NCBI RefSeq assembly: GCF_003590095.1
Contig: NC_039501.1
Span: forward strand, 124,001-188,000
Length of the DNA stretch: 64,000 nucleotides
Origin: Trichoplusia ni
Taxonomy: Eukaryota; Arthropoda; Insecta; Lepidoptera; Noctuidae
Direction: 5' to 3'
The translations under genes were made by a program, and so were the position numbers. This document shows, piece by piece, positions 12,136-23,834 of this stretch. The notes beneath the pieces are model-generated. The model made no database searches. It was not told where the DNA came from and saw only the letters and a program-made list of their open reading frames with translations. Every line of letters begins with the position of its first letter. Position 1 is the first letter of the stretch.

Positions 12136-15100
12136 TGTTCAATGCCACGCCAATTTTCTCCGAATTTGACCCAAAACTTTTGTAACGTCCATACTTTGAA
12201 ACATAAAAAGCACCCTAATTATATTTTTAGTAACAAAATAGCCTTAATATTATAAAAGCAACAGAATTCGCAACATAATAGAATCAGGTCACAGTGGATC
12301 CCGGCGAGCATGGTCCAGGACATTTTAAAAACTAATTCAAGTTTATTAATTTGGTCGCTTACTTTACGGAGATAACGAACATTTTAATATAGAATTTGGG
12401 ATTGTGCCAAAAACTTACCAAAGTAGTAATTTACTTTTGTTGATTTAATTAAAACAGTTTAAAGCATTAGACTCGTAAACTATGGTTGAACGTCAAAAAG
12501 TTGATAACAATGGCTGAAGAGAAAATGCGAATCATTTGATAAATTGATTGAAGTTGTTTTAGTTTTGATATTTTCATTGTTTTTGTTGTTAGCGTTAATC
12601 GCTTCTATGGAATAGCTTTAATAGTTCTCCGAAATTAAAACAAGGACTATGACTTTACAGCTTTTACAATTAGTGATGACCTGTCTCATGATCTCAAAGT
12701 TGGCTTTAAGCTTATAATGAAAATTATTCATAGGTAAGAATAAACAGTGTATTACATCTCGTGCTTCTCTCGTCACGTTTATTTTTGTTTCATCTGTCCC
12801 AATGATTTCTGACTAATCATGTATTTCCTCATTTTATGTAACTATCACGTTTATTTTAGATTTACTCTTACCGTATATTCTTTTTCACTTTTAAATATTA
12901 TTTTGTCTAATAGAATATTCGTTTTCTTTCCTCGCTTGGGCCACGCAACAAAACAAACGTGGTACCAAAATGAAGCTAGAGGAGTAATGAAAAATTTCCA
13001 GAGGCAACTTTTGAAACAATAATCGTTTTTGTTATCAGAGAGATAGAGTCTATAATCGGGTCACGTAGTTTACACTGATTTTTCTTTCAATAAACTAAGA
13101 TGATACTTTTATTTGATTCGAACAAACGTTTTCTTTATGATGAGATTTATTTAACGTTTTTAGAATTCTATTAACGTATCATATAGAATTACTAATTGAT
13201 TTCGTTCGGTTCGAGAAATATGAGAGTTTACAGAATTAATTTTGCTGGTAAGGAAATATTGTATATCGAGTTTTGTATTAGAAAATCTGGAGCACAAGAT
13301 AGGTCATTTACTGGTTTATTGGAAGATATTGCTTCGAGAATACGGAATAGGTTTTAAAATTGGTATTAGACTTTTCATTTATAGGTACTCGTATGTTCGA
13401 CGTAATGCCACGTACAGATAAAATAATATGATCTAGATTTTGATTAGATCTAATAGCTAAGCATGCTAAACGAGAACTTCTACAATCATTAAGGTAAAGT
13501 TGCCACCATCATCAACAATATAGGTCAAATCAATCGTAACTTCACGTATTACAACACTGTATACTTCAGCACCGCCTAGTGCTCCTACACAAACCGATCA
13601 ACCTAAACATTACAGAATGTTTATAGGCGATGGGCCAGCATCCTGTAATTGTTTACACATCTTGTCAAATCGCCAACTGCGATTGGTTAAAATGTTCACA
13701 CGTCAACTGGAACATTCGTAGCTATGTAAATGTGTTCGTTCTATAGCGCGTCGTTTTTCTCTGCAGCTCAAAGCTCTGGCTTAAGTAACGAGTCTCTCGC
13801 CGAAGTATGTAAAATTAGATGTATTCTTTCATAAACCTTTGAGTGAAATGTTTCACTCTTTTCATTTTTCGTGTTACATTCAAGAGCTTTTATAATCTCT
13901 TTGACAATGTTATCGGATTTTAAGTGAGTTTACTGTTCAGCTTTAAAGTAACTAATTTTATTACTGAAGCCGAGGATCAATTTAATTATGAATGCTGCGT
14001 TTTTTCCCTTTTATGAAATTGCTGAAATCTAGTTGAATTATAGTCATTCATATTTCTTGAAGATTAACGAGGATTGTGTTTGGAAAGCGAATTTATTTGA
14101 GTTGGACATCATTAATCATAACTTTAGAAGATTTCTTCGTTCTGATGTAAATTTCGTTCTACGTGTATTTTACATCCGTCAAGTCAAGGATAGCATAAGA
14201 ATAGTCTTAGAAATCCATATTTACATTTATATTCAAATAGATGTTGATGTCAATGCCGCATACGTTGAAGTATTCATAGCAACGACAACAATTGTGGACG
14301 ATACAAATACCTCAATGGACGTAAAGGAATTGTCGTAAAACCGAACTAAGTAAACATTGGTGAACAAGGTTCGTATGCATCTGACCTTGACTGCCGGAAG
14401 ACATTAACTGTTTATTGCTCCAACCGATGGCTCCGTGCGAAAATAGATAGTTGCGTGGCTGAGAAACTGAGGTTTTTTGTTCAATCATTTTTATCATTAT
14501 TGTGCAACGAATTGTTTTTGAACCCTTCGCGATACAAGGGTTAAATTCGAGAGCACATTAAGTACAGGAGTCGTTTTGTTTAGAAGTCATAAAAAAGGTT
14601 TGGGAATTTTAAGATTATTCTAAAATATTCAGATATCGAATTTCTTTTCTATTTTTCTAAAGCTGTCACCAATAAAATTGGAAGACCAATATTAAAACAA
14701 CTAAAATAAATTTGAAATTCTAATGTAAAAACAATACCTATAATTAAATAGGTAGCAGGGATTAAAAATAATTGTTCTTCATTTTTCACTCAAGGGTTGG
14801 CTTCTAACAAAGGGGTGGCTTAGTATAACAGCTTAAATGCAAAGGGCATGTCATTGCCAACAATTACCCTAATGATTTCATTCAAGCTACATTACTCTTG
14901 ACATACAATACCTACACCCTTCTCTACAACATACAATATAACATCAATTTCTTCAGTATATTTCTTTTAAGCAATAGAATTAAGATTTGTTTCTACTCCA
15001 CTCGTTTGATATATTGAGAATGTTTTTTCATCTTTTTGGAGTTAAAGGTCACAAGTCAAAAAAGTTTTCTAAGATGGATGAATTCTAAATTAGGCCTCCC

Positions 15101-15990
15101 TAATAGTATTATGTACGGTCCGCCGACTACAAGTTGTGATAATTTAATAACGTCGTTATGTCTTAAGCAGTAACGTTGCTTTTCATATTTAGTTTCATTA
15201 TTTGCGATTCTGGATTAAAACTATACCTACTATTATATTTTGCCTTAAAGATGCGTATATTTAGTTTGATTTTTAGAATTCATCGTTTGAGTATAAGGTC
15301 ACTTCAAGCTCATTCTGTAGTTGAAATTTTATTATATTTATAGGTAAGCAAGATTCATGTTGGATGTCGTTGGCATAAAATCATTTACTGTGATTAATTC
15401 AGTGAGTATTGACTCTTCATCGACATCAGCCTAGGATATAGGAATAGGCATAGGACTCCTTTTATTGATACCATTCGCTTCTGCCTTTTATTCTTCTCAT
15501 CCATCTTATTCCTGTATTTTTTGTGTCTGTCCATAAAGAGCTATCCGTAGTAGAAGAAAATATTTGCCCGATTACTATCTTGGTATAATTATTATTTATA
15601 GAAACCGAAGCATAAAGTTTCCATATTTATGATCTTGGAGGTAAAACAGCAATCTCGACGCTTTCATCAACAAGAAACTACATATTATAGCCAATAATGG
15701 AATTGGTTGTATGCTTGCCAATACCACTAAAACAGAAGAGTAGCTATCTTTTTAGTCGATACCATTATTTCACAATAAACGATCTTCATTTTATTCAGCT
15801 TGTATTATATAACAACCATTTATTCTATTCTGGTTTCATTTACCAGATTAAGTTTCATAATAAAGCTGGGATTGTTGAAAAATGTCGCGGTATCGAATAC
15901 AACACGAGCTCTCAAATTTAATAACGTGCATGTGACAGGTCCCACTAACTAAATAGCGGTGTAACTAAACGTGCGCCCGAAAACTAATCG
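12136..15990. other. Non-coding stretch
   Basis: AT-rich with several ORFs of 60-101 codons whose composition (Ile, Phe, Leu, Tyr, Asn) is what chance gives here, including 14033-14338. No splice-bounded exon or repeat family was recognised. Confidence 0.5.
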
Positions 15991-16020
15991 ATCCAGTTAT
16001 AACCAGTTATTACTGGTTGT
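15991..16020. promoter_or_regulatory. Clustered Grainyhead-like sites (candidate)
   Basis: Three CCAGTT/ACTGGTT half-sites occur within 30 bp. One is a perfect inverted repeat: AACCAGT at 16001-16007 and ACTGGTT at 16012-16018. The Grainyhead/CP2 consensus is about AACCGGTT, so these are near-matches. No experimental support can be drawn from sequence alone. Confidence 0.25.
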
Positions 16021-17166
16021 TACTCGATATATCTCGTTATAGTAAACAATGGCCGTAGTGTGTAGTAGATTAGGTCATTGTTCAGAATAACCGGCTGATG
16101 TTGTTAATGCTGTTGTTAGGAATGGCCAGTCGGTTGCATTGCTACTTTGATTTAGGATTACTGTATTGGTTTTACGCGGTCGTTAACTCGGTATAGTTAC
16201 GATAACATAAGTTGATGTGATTAAGTTAAGAAGTAACAAATCAGAAAGAAAGAAATCCAAATCTTCACTGATGGGGCTGCAATGGTAAAAATCTAATGAA
16301 GTTAGTATAATACGTGTACCGAAATGATAAGTCAGGTTTTTAGAAGGAAAACATTTTTGTATATTCACGTTTCATGATGAAACAGACCAGAATCTAGGAT
16401 ACATTTTTACGAAACAACCAAAATACGATACCTACCAAAAGCATTCCAAATATACATGTTCAACCAAAACCTAACCTAAAATCGCGTCATATTTTCCCGA
16501 GACCTCCCAAAACCTAGAGAAATAATCCTTGATCTAACGAACCCACACGCCACGCGATCATTCATCGCGTAATCAACATTTCTGAGGCAACATAGTGAGC
16601 CTGTTTCTATCCTCGCGTTGAAGAAACACTCTTGTTTATATAAATTACTCTTATATAAACGTCATACGGAAGATAAATAAGTGGAATGGAGGCTCTTGTG
16701 TGTTCAGGATGATGTCTTGTCAGTTGAAGAGTGTTTTTCGATTGTTGCTTTCGTGTTTAGATGAATGTTGTTGGAGATGATGGTATTTAGTTTTACGCTA
16801 TAGTGGTATGGAATTTGTGATAATTGTTTTTATTCTACAATAACGTATCGTGCATGTTGTTGAATATTTGCTTAGGTCTGAATTATGTGTAGTACTTATT
16901 TAACCATAGCGTTTGGATATTTTTACAGATTCCAATTTCTTGTTTGTAATCTACACTATCAATTTTAATAAATCAAAATTAAAATTCATATATTCAAATT
17001 GAGCTTACTTAGTACTTTTTGAATGTCAAATTATAATAAACAGCACTCGGATTCCTCTTGAGAAAGTGTTCAATTAATAAAAAAATAAAAAATACCGTTC
17101 CTCATTCTCTAGTTAGGGTACAAAAATTTCGAATCCGAATTGTTCAAGCAGTTAAATTCAAAGTTT
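16021..17166. other. Non-coding stretch
   Basis: No recognised gene or repeat. Confidence 0.5.
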
Positions 17167-17505
17167 TCACTCTATAACAAAGATGGAACCCCAATTGTGG
17201 TCTTTTGGAGAATTATGAGTATCCTCGGTGAGCATTAGTACCCCACAGTGTTCCCCATTACCCGTAGCTACCCGTCCTTGTTCATCCGAAGCTTCTAAAA
17301 GATCGCCATTAGCGATAACACCATCCATTGAACATTCACTTTTATTTTTTTGTTTCTTTCGATTGTTATTCAAATCGTGCACTTTGTTCCTACATTCTAC
17401 TCTATCCCGAATGTATAATTTTGTTGTTTGTTTGTTATCGCGCTTGTTATTCTTCAAACAATAATTGAGCGTCATAAATTCAGCGTTTTCAACACTCGAT
17501 TTCAT
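17167..17505 (-). CDS. Orphan 112-codon ORF (hypothetical)
   Basis: This is a complete minus-strand ORF. An in-frame TAG lies five codons before the ATG at 17505, and the ATG sits in a favourable insect context (ACAAAATG). The N-terminal half is basic and Asn/Lys-rich. The C-terminal half is acidic and mixed in composition (about residues 57-112), unlike typical chance ORFs here. No signal peptide, membrane helix or known domain is visible. No canonical AATAAA was noticed shortly downstream. It could be a small single-exon gene, a first exon, or chance. Confidence 0.25.
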   Translation of the reverse strand: MKSSVENAEFMTLNYCLKNNKRDNKQTTKLYIRDRVECRNKVHDLNNNRKKQKNKSECSMDGVIANGDLLEASDEQGRVATGNGEHCGVLMLTEDTHNSPKDHNWGSIFVIE

Positions 17506-17644
17506 TTTGTGTTTCTGCTAGTATCTATTCTATGATTAGGTAGTGAAAGTGTCAAATTGTGTCACGCAATTAATCCGAATTTACGTGATACAATTAGACT
17601 AGTGTACAACAATGTTATGAAGCTGAAGATGAAGTGAAAATGAA

Positions 17645-17896
17645 GTTTGATTGTTTGTTTGAAAGCGCTAGTCTTATGAACTAAGGCCTGATTCGCACGG
17701 GAGCTTTTTTAACGCGAGTTAAAAAAGGTCCGATTTCAAATTACAGTATTAGCTCATTTATTAAAAAAGCCTATGAGCCATATACTATCACGCTATGATT
17801 ATTAGCATCAGAGAAGGAATTAAAAATATAACAATTTCTAATCTTTCGCACTTATATCTTCATAACCACGCAAACGAAGTCGCGCTCTAGAGCTAG
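17645..17896 (+). mobile_element. Non-autonomous Helitron, strongly diverged and interrupted
   Basis: Starts with 'tgattgtttgtttgaaagcgctagtc', broken here as tgattgtttg / tttgaaagcgctagtc, and resumes after an unrelated segment (about 17683-17755) with 'ccatatactatcacgct' and 'aacgaagtcgcg'. It ends 'agagctagt' with CTAG at 17893-17896 followed by T. It is the most degraded member of the family in the window. Confidence 0.6.
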
Positions 17897-20034
17897 TCTT
17901 TAATATATCGTCTACAAATTTTGTAATGTGTTGGGAGCTTTCGTAACTGAAAATCCGAAATTGCTTTACTAAGGCATTGAGACCAAGATCGTCCGCTCGT
18001 TACGTGGGTTAACAACCAGAAGCTACACGGATTTTAAGGAATATCGTGTGTCTAGTACAGAGTGCTGCAGAGTCAACCCAATTAGTTTGGCTAACAAGGA
18101 TGTTATTATTTTTATCCTGTTGTTTAAAGTAAATTTTGGGCAAGGTGTTTTGGTGAGAACTTTGAGCCTGAAAACTTCACTTGGAATTCATGCTTCAATA
18201 TTTCTTATCATAGATTTCTTTAGGTTAAAACAAATCTTTATAAGCAGCCCCTTTCTCATCTAACCTACATTTTCATAACCGAAATTGTTCTCCTCTTCGT
18301 GAATACTATAACAAAAACAAAAACCATCATAAATAAACAATTACAATTGTCTTAAAGTTTACCTGAAGTTAACTCATTATCCTAGCACGTTGGACCCCCC
18401 CTCGTAGCCTTCTGCTTCATGTAACGGATAACGATAATTGTTTGGACAATCGTTATTATTCCGTTGTTTCCCGTTACCTCCGTTGACTTTGCAAAGGTGA
18501 CAGTTAACAAGTACCTGCTTAAGATAAGGGTTGCGCCATGATTTTCGGGCTTCCGCCGCAAATTTAGGGGGAAAAACTTTTTGGTGCGGTTTAAATTTTA
18601 GATGTAGCTTAGGAGTAAATTGATTGATTTCATTTTTAATGGCTCTGACTGGTTGTTTGGGTGGTCCTTCTTGTTTATTTACTTTATTTTATTTGTATGT
18701 TATATCAATGTTAGGAATTTGTAAATTATTTACTAGAGAAATTATCATAGTACGGACTAATGAAATTAAACATTTATATAATACAGACTTACAAACATTT
18801 ATCATAACTCATAACTCATAGCAAAAGAAATGAACTGAATTTAATTTCTACGTACAATTCCAGTTGGATTTTCTTTGTTTTATTTGAAGCAATCCTTCAT
18901 AGTTAATTTCTTTTAGTTGAGTTAGTTTTGCTTTTCACAAATAATTTTCTACACAACCGTTGTTGTAATTGTTTTGATCACCTAAAACATTGTTAACAAC
19001 TACATCGTCATCCATTTTAATATTGACATGACCCATTGTGACCAAAAAGTCTCTTTTCTCTTCCCCAACATTTGAATCATTATCATCAGCCATCCCTTTA
19101 TAAAATCATCCATCAAAATCTAAAACAAACATCATTCATTTAATTATCTCATCCATCAACTTATTAACAGACCTAGTACTACAAGAGGGTACAGTTAATT
19201 AAGCCACCTGGCTTTATTTATAATCTGTTGTACAATTACGGAGGAATAAGTTGCGCCTTTTGTGAGGTCTGGCTCAAGGAATAGGGTCCCTGGAGAGGTA
19301 GCCGGGTCTTGTACTGTCTTTGAAATATGTTAGACATGTTTTGAAGTTGAAGTTTGAAGGAGTGATTGATATGTGATTCTATGGGTAAGGTTGTGTTAGC
19401 TGTTTTTTGGTGGAGATGAAATTAGTTTTTGAGTGTAGTATTACTATTTTTTTCGTATTGAAGTGGTGCTTTAATTTCATTGATCTAAACTTTTATTTCG
19501 AACTGACTACTACTGTAAAGTAAACCTTTAGAAGAATGAAGAAATCTAAAAAAATGTGGTTTGAGCTAAAGACTTCGAAAATTTGTACAGTTGTAGGAAA
19601 CACCGGGTTCCGGAAACCAGGTGGTTTGCTTTTCGAAAAAAAAGGTTCAGCAAATGAAAAAATGAGATCCTTTTTTTATTACGATTAACACTAATTAGTG
19701 ATTCACTAATGGTATTTACTGGTACTCTAAAAAAAAATCTTAAGAACTCCATACCAAGATAAATAATTCCGCCTTCATAACCATAACTGATGAACTAACA
19801 ATTAAAATCTGTTACAACTTAAGTGTCGCTTGAATTGTTAATGAGACGAGCATCACTGAGTTACCATGATCTCAGACGTTAAACAAGTTATGTGCCGCGA
19901 GTTTGATCGCTTTGATAGTTTTAAGATGAAGCCGGAAATTTGCAAGGCGTCGGGATACGTTCTAGGGATATTGCCGATGAATATTTGAATTCTCCTTCAT
20001 AATTTAACACCTGATATCGCACGTTTAAACCTAT
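17897..20034. other. Non-coding stretch
   Basis: AT-rich. Only short ORFs occur. An imperfect inverted repeat around 18428-18457 was noted. No gene is supported. Confidence 0.45.
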
Positions 20035-20911
20035 ACTGACACTAAACAAAAATCCTCATTTGTGAGGAGAGCAAAAAAACAATTTTCTTTAAAGAAATTT
20101 GTACACTGAAAAGAAAAGATGAACAATTTCGTTATTCGATGACAAGGATATTAAAGCATGATATTACATCTCATATTTAAGAGGAAAATAACTAAAAAAT
20201 TTGAATAGAAAAATATTGTTTTTACCTTATTTGTGTTATAGTGTCAGTTTTACTTTCACATTTTTATTTTTTTATCTCAAAATGTCGTTTTACTCCGACT
20301 TTTGAATGGGAATTCAATTTTTAAAGGTTTAATAACTACGAAATTTTAATCTATACTAATTACTTAAAGTACTTTTAATGAAATCTAAAATATTTTCGCG
20401 TAAAAAAATTTGACGCTGCAGACTATGCAACAGTTATTGTCATAGGATCAATAAAACAAATGCACGTCTACATAAAATATTTATTAAAAAGAAACGAAAT
20501 AATTATTAACTGTCTGTTAAATAATTAAAATAAATTTTAATAACATTCTTTTATTTAAGAAACAAAAATAATCTCAAAAGGAAACATCTAAATAATAATT
20601 AGGTATCTGTTATTAAACAATCAGTCTAAACTCTCTATGAGGTAACTTCTGTTCTACATTTTAATCAGTCTTTGATTACAGAAGGGGAAGAAAACAATAC
20701 TTAAGCTTCGCGCTACTGATACTCTTATATCACATAAAATGTCTTACAAAAAATATTTATCATGCTTGCATCTCGCGGCTAATCTTAATTCACATAATCA
20801 CACTTGCCTCTCTCGGCTAATCTTAATTCACATAATCAGACTTGCATCTCTCGCTTTTACATAATAAAACAGGATGTCTTACTGTAAGTTAATATAAAAA
20901 AGAAAAAATAA
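20035..20911. other. 3' flank of the transposase-like gene
   Basis: 'ctgacactaaacaaaaat' at about 20035 resembles 'ttgacactaaacaaaaag' at about 23423 on the other side of the gene, so it may mark a subterminal repeat of the same transposon. A 6-bp hairpin (TCCTCA/TGAGGA) follows at 20053-20068. 'tagtgtcagttttac' at about 20239 is a further related piece. Exact element ends could not be fixed. Confidence 0.4.
20765..20856. repeat. 38-bp tandem repeat, about 2.4 copies
   Basis: Units begin 'cttgc' at 20765, 20803 and 20841 and share 'ggctaatcttaattcac'. The third unit is partial. It lies 55 bp beyond the stop codon side of the transposase-like gene. Confidence 0.8.
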
Positions 20912-23128
20912 TCACAAAATATTTCGGTAAAACGATTCAGCATAATAGCGTGGTATTAAATTACTGTCAATTAATGATCGTAAGTCATTCTTTTTTCTGG
21001 AAGTTAGTTCCAGTTTTGCATTATTCAGTTGTTTCAAAGGAAACCCGACACAGTTAATTGTGCGCCTAGACCGTGTTTGTCTACATTGTTCAATCTCATA
21101 AAAATGATCTTCTGTAAATGAAGTCTTATAAAATATTTTTATTGCTCCGTTATCTTCTTTGACAAATTTTATTATTTTAATTTCAGATAGTCTAACTGCA
21201 TCTCCATCAGTATTTTTATTAAACTTAATGCCACATTGCTGAACAAAATCTTTTAAATTATAAAAATCGGAATATGACATAGCGTTGACATTGTATGAAT
21301 TACCTCGTTTTCTAGCCGTCTGTATTAAAGTAATGTACTGGTCAGGAACGAAAATTGGAGATGATTTAAGAAATTTTTTAACAGATTTTTCTATTACAGA
21401 ATGAACGTTATCATTTTCATTTTGAGTGTGGCCCGATATTAAAAATTTATGGGTAATGCTCTTAATTGACAAATTAGCTAAAGCATACATGTACAAGCTA
21501 AACATAAATTGATTTTTCTGTTGACCACAACAATTGTCAGAATAAAATATAATTTCCAAATTCGGGTCATCGACTGTTTGACATTTTTCTGTAATAAACT
21601 TTAAGACGCATGAGCCAATTTCATTGGCTCCTCTCAAAGCATCTACTTCACTCCAAACATAACAATAACTGTTGTCTTTGTTAAGTTCACAAATCGTAAA
21701 GTTACATACATTTAACTTTGATTTGTAGTAAAACTTGAGGTCTTACCCATAGGAAGCGGTAAAACCGCCTGTAAATCATAACATGCAACCACGTAACTTT
21801 TTTGCCCCTTTTGTTTGTCTTCATTTTTCTCAATTCGACTTAGTTCTTTTTCTGTGTGATGTTCTAGATACTTCAACTCGTTAGTTTCTTTTTCTATTTG
21901 ACTCATATTTTCGTAAGATGTACAAAACTCGCACATGTCTTTTTTTGGAATAAAAAAGCTGATATTGTAATCTTTGTGAAATATCTTACGATAAGTGTGT
22001 ATTTCGCCAGCTGGCTTTCCTTCTTCTTCACAGAGTTTTCTATAATCTCTATACAAATCAGATAAACTTTTACCTCCGTCGATGTACTCTCTACTAGTCT
22101 GTTTTCTTAAGTAGTGGCTTTCTATACGAGGAATGGAGTCAATATGACTTTTTATACCCTGTATCACTTCATCAACAACTTTTACTTGATTTCCGTGTTT
22201 GCCTCTTTTGTCAGATTCTACCATTCCGCTATCACACAACTTCTCTAAGACAGTTCTGATAGGTCTATCATTAATCCCCAGAGTGTTTTTGAAGAATATT
22301 TTGCACACCCGTATTTGTTTACCATTTACTGTTAGGTGGAAACCATGCTTTGGTTTACGATTGCTATTTTCTTTTTTGTAACTATACTTTGGTTTAATAA
22401 CAGTCAAGTTCTTACTGATAAAATCCCGTTGTCGAGTAACACAACCCATTGCCCAATATAAACCAAAAATAATCGTTCTGTCACCATCATTAATTTTATC
22501 GAAACATTTCAAACGACATCGTTCTGAACAAGGCGGTCCCATGCTTCTCTGGGGCACATTTTTTTTGATTTTGATAAAGAAACGTATTCTTTGCCTGAAT
22601 TACGTAATTGTTTAGCTATTAGCTTTTTAGAATTTATAATACCCTTCCGTTTTTTCTTTGTGGTAATATTATTAAATTTTCTTGCTCGTTGTCAGAGCTT
22701 TCATCGATAATTCTATCAGGGACAGGGTTATAATCAGAATCATTATCGTCAGGTGAAAAATCACCTGCTCTTGAAGAAAGGGTAGAAGACCTAGAACCGG
22801 TGCTTAATGATCTTTGTCTTGGTAATTCAGTTTGATTAGTTACATGTTTTTGTAGATTAGATGTGCTTGGCAAAGATTCAAATACTTTTCTTTGTATTAG
22901 TGAATTGGCGATGGGACGGTAAATGTTATCTGAAGATTTTATTGACCCCGAAACATAGGAGCCAATTGTAGAAGCAGCGCTACTTGAAGACGAAGAACTG
23001 CTCGAGGAAGATGAACTCTGAGAAGATGAGCAGCTTACCCTGCGAGATTTCTGCGAGGTCGATGGTTCTGCGCTATTTTCTGCCTGAAGATCCAGAGCGA
23101 GTTTCAACAATTTGTCTCTTCGATGCAT
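20912..23128 (-). pseudogene. DNA-transposase-like gene, three frame breaks
   Basis: Minus-strand gene from ATG at 23128 to the stop at 20912, about 740 codons if its three frames are read as one. The frame changes by one missing base at three places: an A6 run (22650-22655), an A8 run (22559-22566) and a T4 run (21730-21733), all as read on the minus strand. Each intervening segment is stop-free in the compensating frame.

Order of features: a Ser-rich acidic N-terminus (poly-Ser near 22975-23030); a basic stretch; a Cys cluster GPPCSERCRLKC; a long helical middle; a second Cys pair (KKDMCEFC); then RNase-H-like blocks CYDLQAVLPLP, YSDNCCGQQKN and GHTQNENDNVH. These could supply acidic catalytic residues.

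I recall such proteins as insect 'uncharacterized' DUF7869-type proteins that behave like transposons; a Sola-like assignment is only a guess. A host-domesticated gene is less likely. Confidence 0.7.
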
Positions 23129-23834
23129 TTTAAAAAAAACCTAAAATAATAGAAACACTACATCACTATCAAAAAAAAAAGATTACGTTGCAAATTGATT
23201 TATTAAAAAAAATATACCTATTATTATCATAAAAGGGTTATTATAATCATAAAGGTCGTAAGTTCATGTTATCACTATGATCGCAAAAGTGACACTTTTG
23301 TAATTAATTAGGGTTCATTTATTCTTTGGCAAAATCAATTAAACGCAAAAATGACATTATTCGTAAAATGACGGTCCTTCTTTAAAAACAACTCGATTAA
23401 AATTTACCATTTTATAGCTAAATTGACACTAAACAAAAAGTGTCACTTTAGTATCAAACCACTAACTTAAATACAAAGTCACCGTAATGCAAAATGTGAA
23501 CCAAACAAAAAATGTCACTTTGGAGTAAGAAAAAAATAACTACTTACCAATGATGGCACCGAAAAACTGACTTAATGACCAAAGTGTCGGTTTGTCGCTC
23601 AACAACGGTCTATTCTGGTACGGGCGACACGTGTTTTCGTGTTAAGCGTCAGTCTAGCACTGCGCGGGGTGGGGAATTTTGTTTAGTGGCAAAAGAGACT
23701 ACTGCCATCTAGCAGTAGTTTTTGGCATTTTTAAGAAAGTGTCAATGCGGCTCTTTTTAGTTAGAAATTGATCAACTGATGGCGTTATTATCTCGATATT
23801 ACGAAATTTTGGATAGTGACAGTTTTGGAATAAG
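23129..23834 (-). promoter_or_regulatory. Upstream region of transposase gene with palindromic motifs
   Basis: Four related motifs lie 5' of the gene: AAAAGTGACACTTTT at 23285-23299, AAAAGTGTCACTTT at 23436-23449, AAATGTCACTTT near 23510-23521, and CAAAGTGTCGGTTT near 23580-23593. The second and third are both preceded by an 'aaacaaaaa' stretch. Such repeats suit transposase binding sites or subterminal repeats. A perfect 8-bp hairpin (ACTACTGC/GCAGTAGT) is at 23698-23719. The element's outer end may be lost in the adjoining gap. Confidence 0.4.

Noticed and set aside
14033..14338. 101-codon ORF
   Set aside because: Starts at a non-ATG codon and has low-complexity hydrophobic/basic composition.
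18428..18457. Imperfect inverted repeat around 'ttgtttggacaa'
   Set aside because: Arms are short and mismatched, and expected by chance.
19850..19935. B-box-like 'cgagtttgatcgc'
   Set aside because: No A-box or SINE body around it, so too weak to call.
21700..21770. Possible tiny intron (a GTAAGA-like donor at the third frame break of the transposase gene)
   Set aside because: The only nearby acceptor would give an intron of about 31 nt, too short. A one-base loss restores family-like sequence directly.
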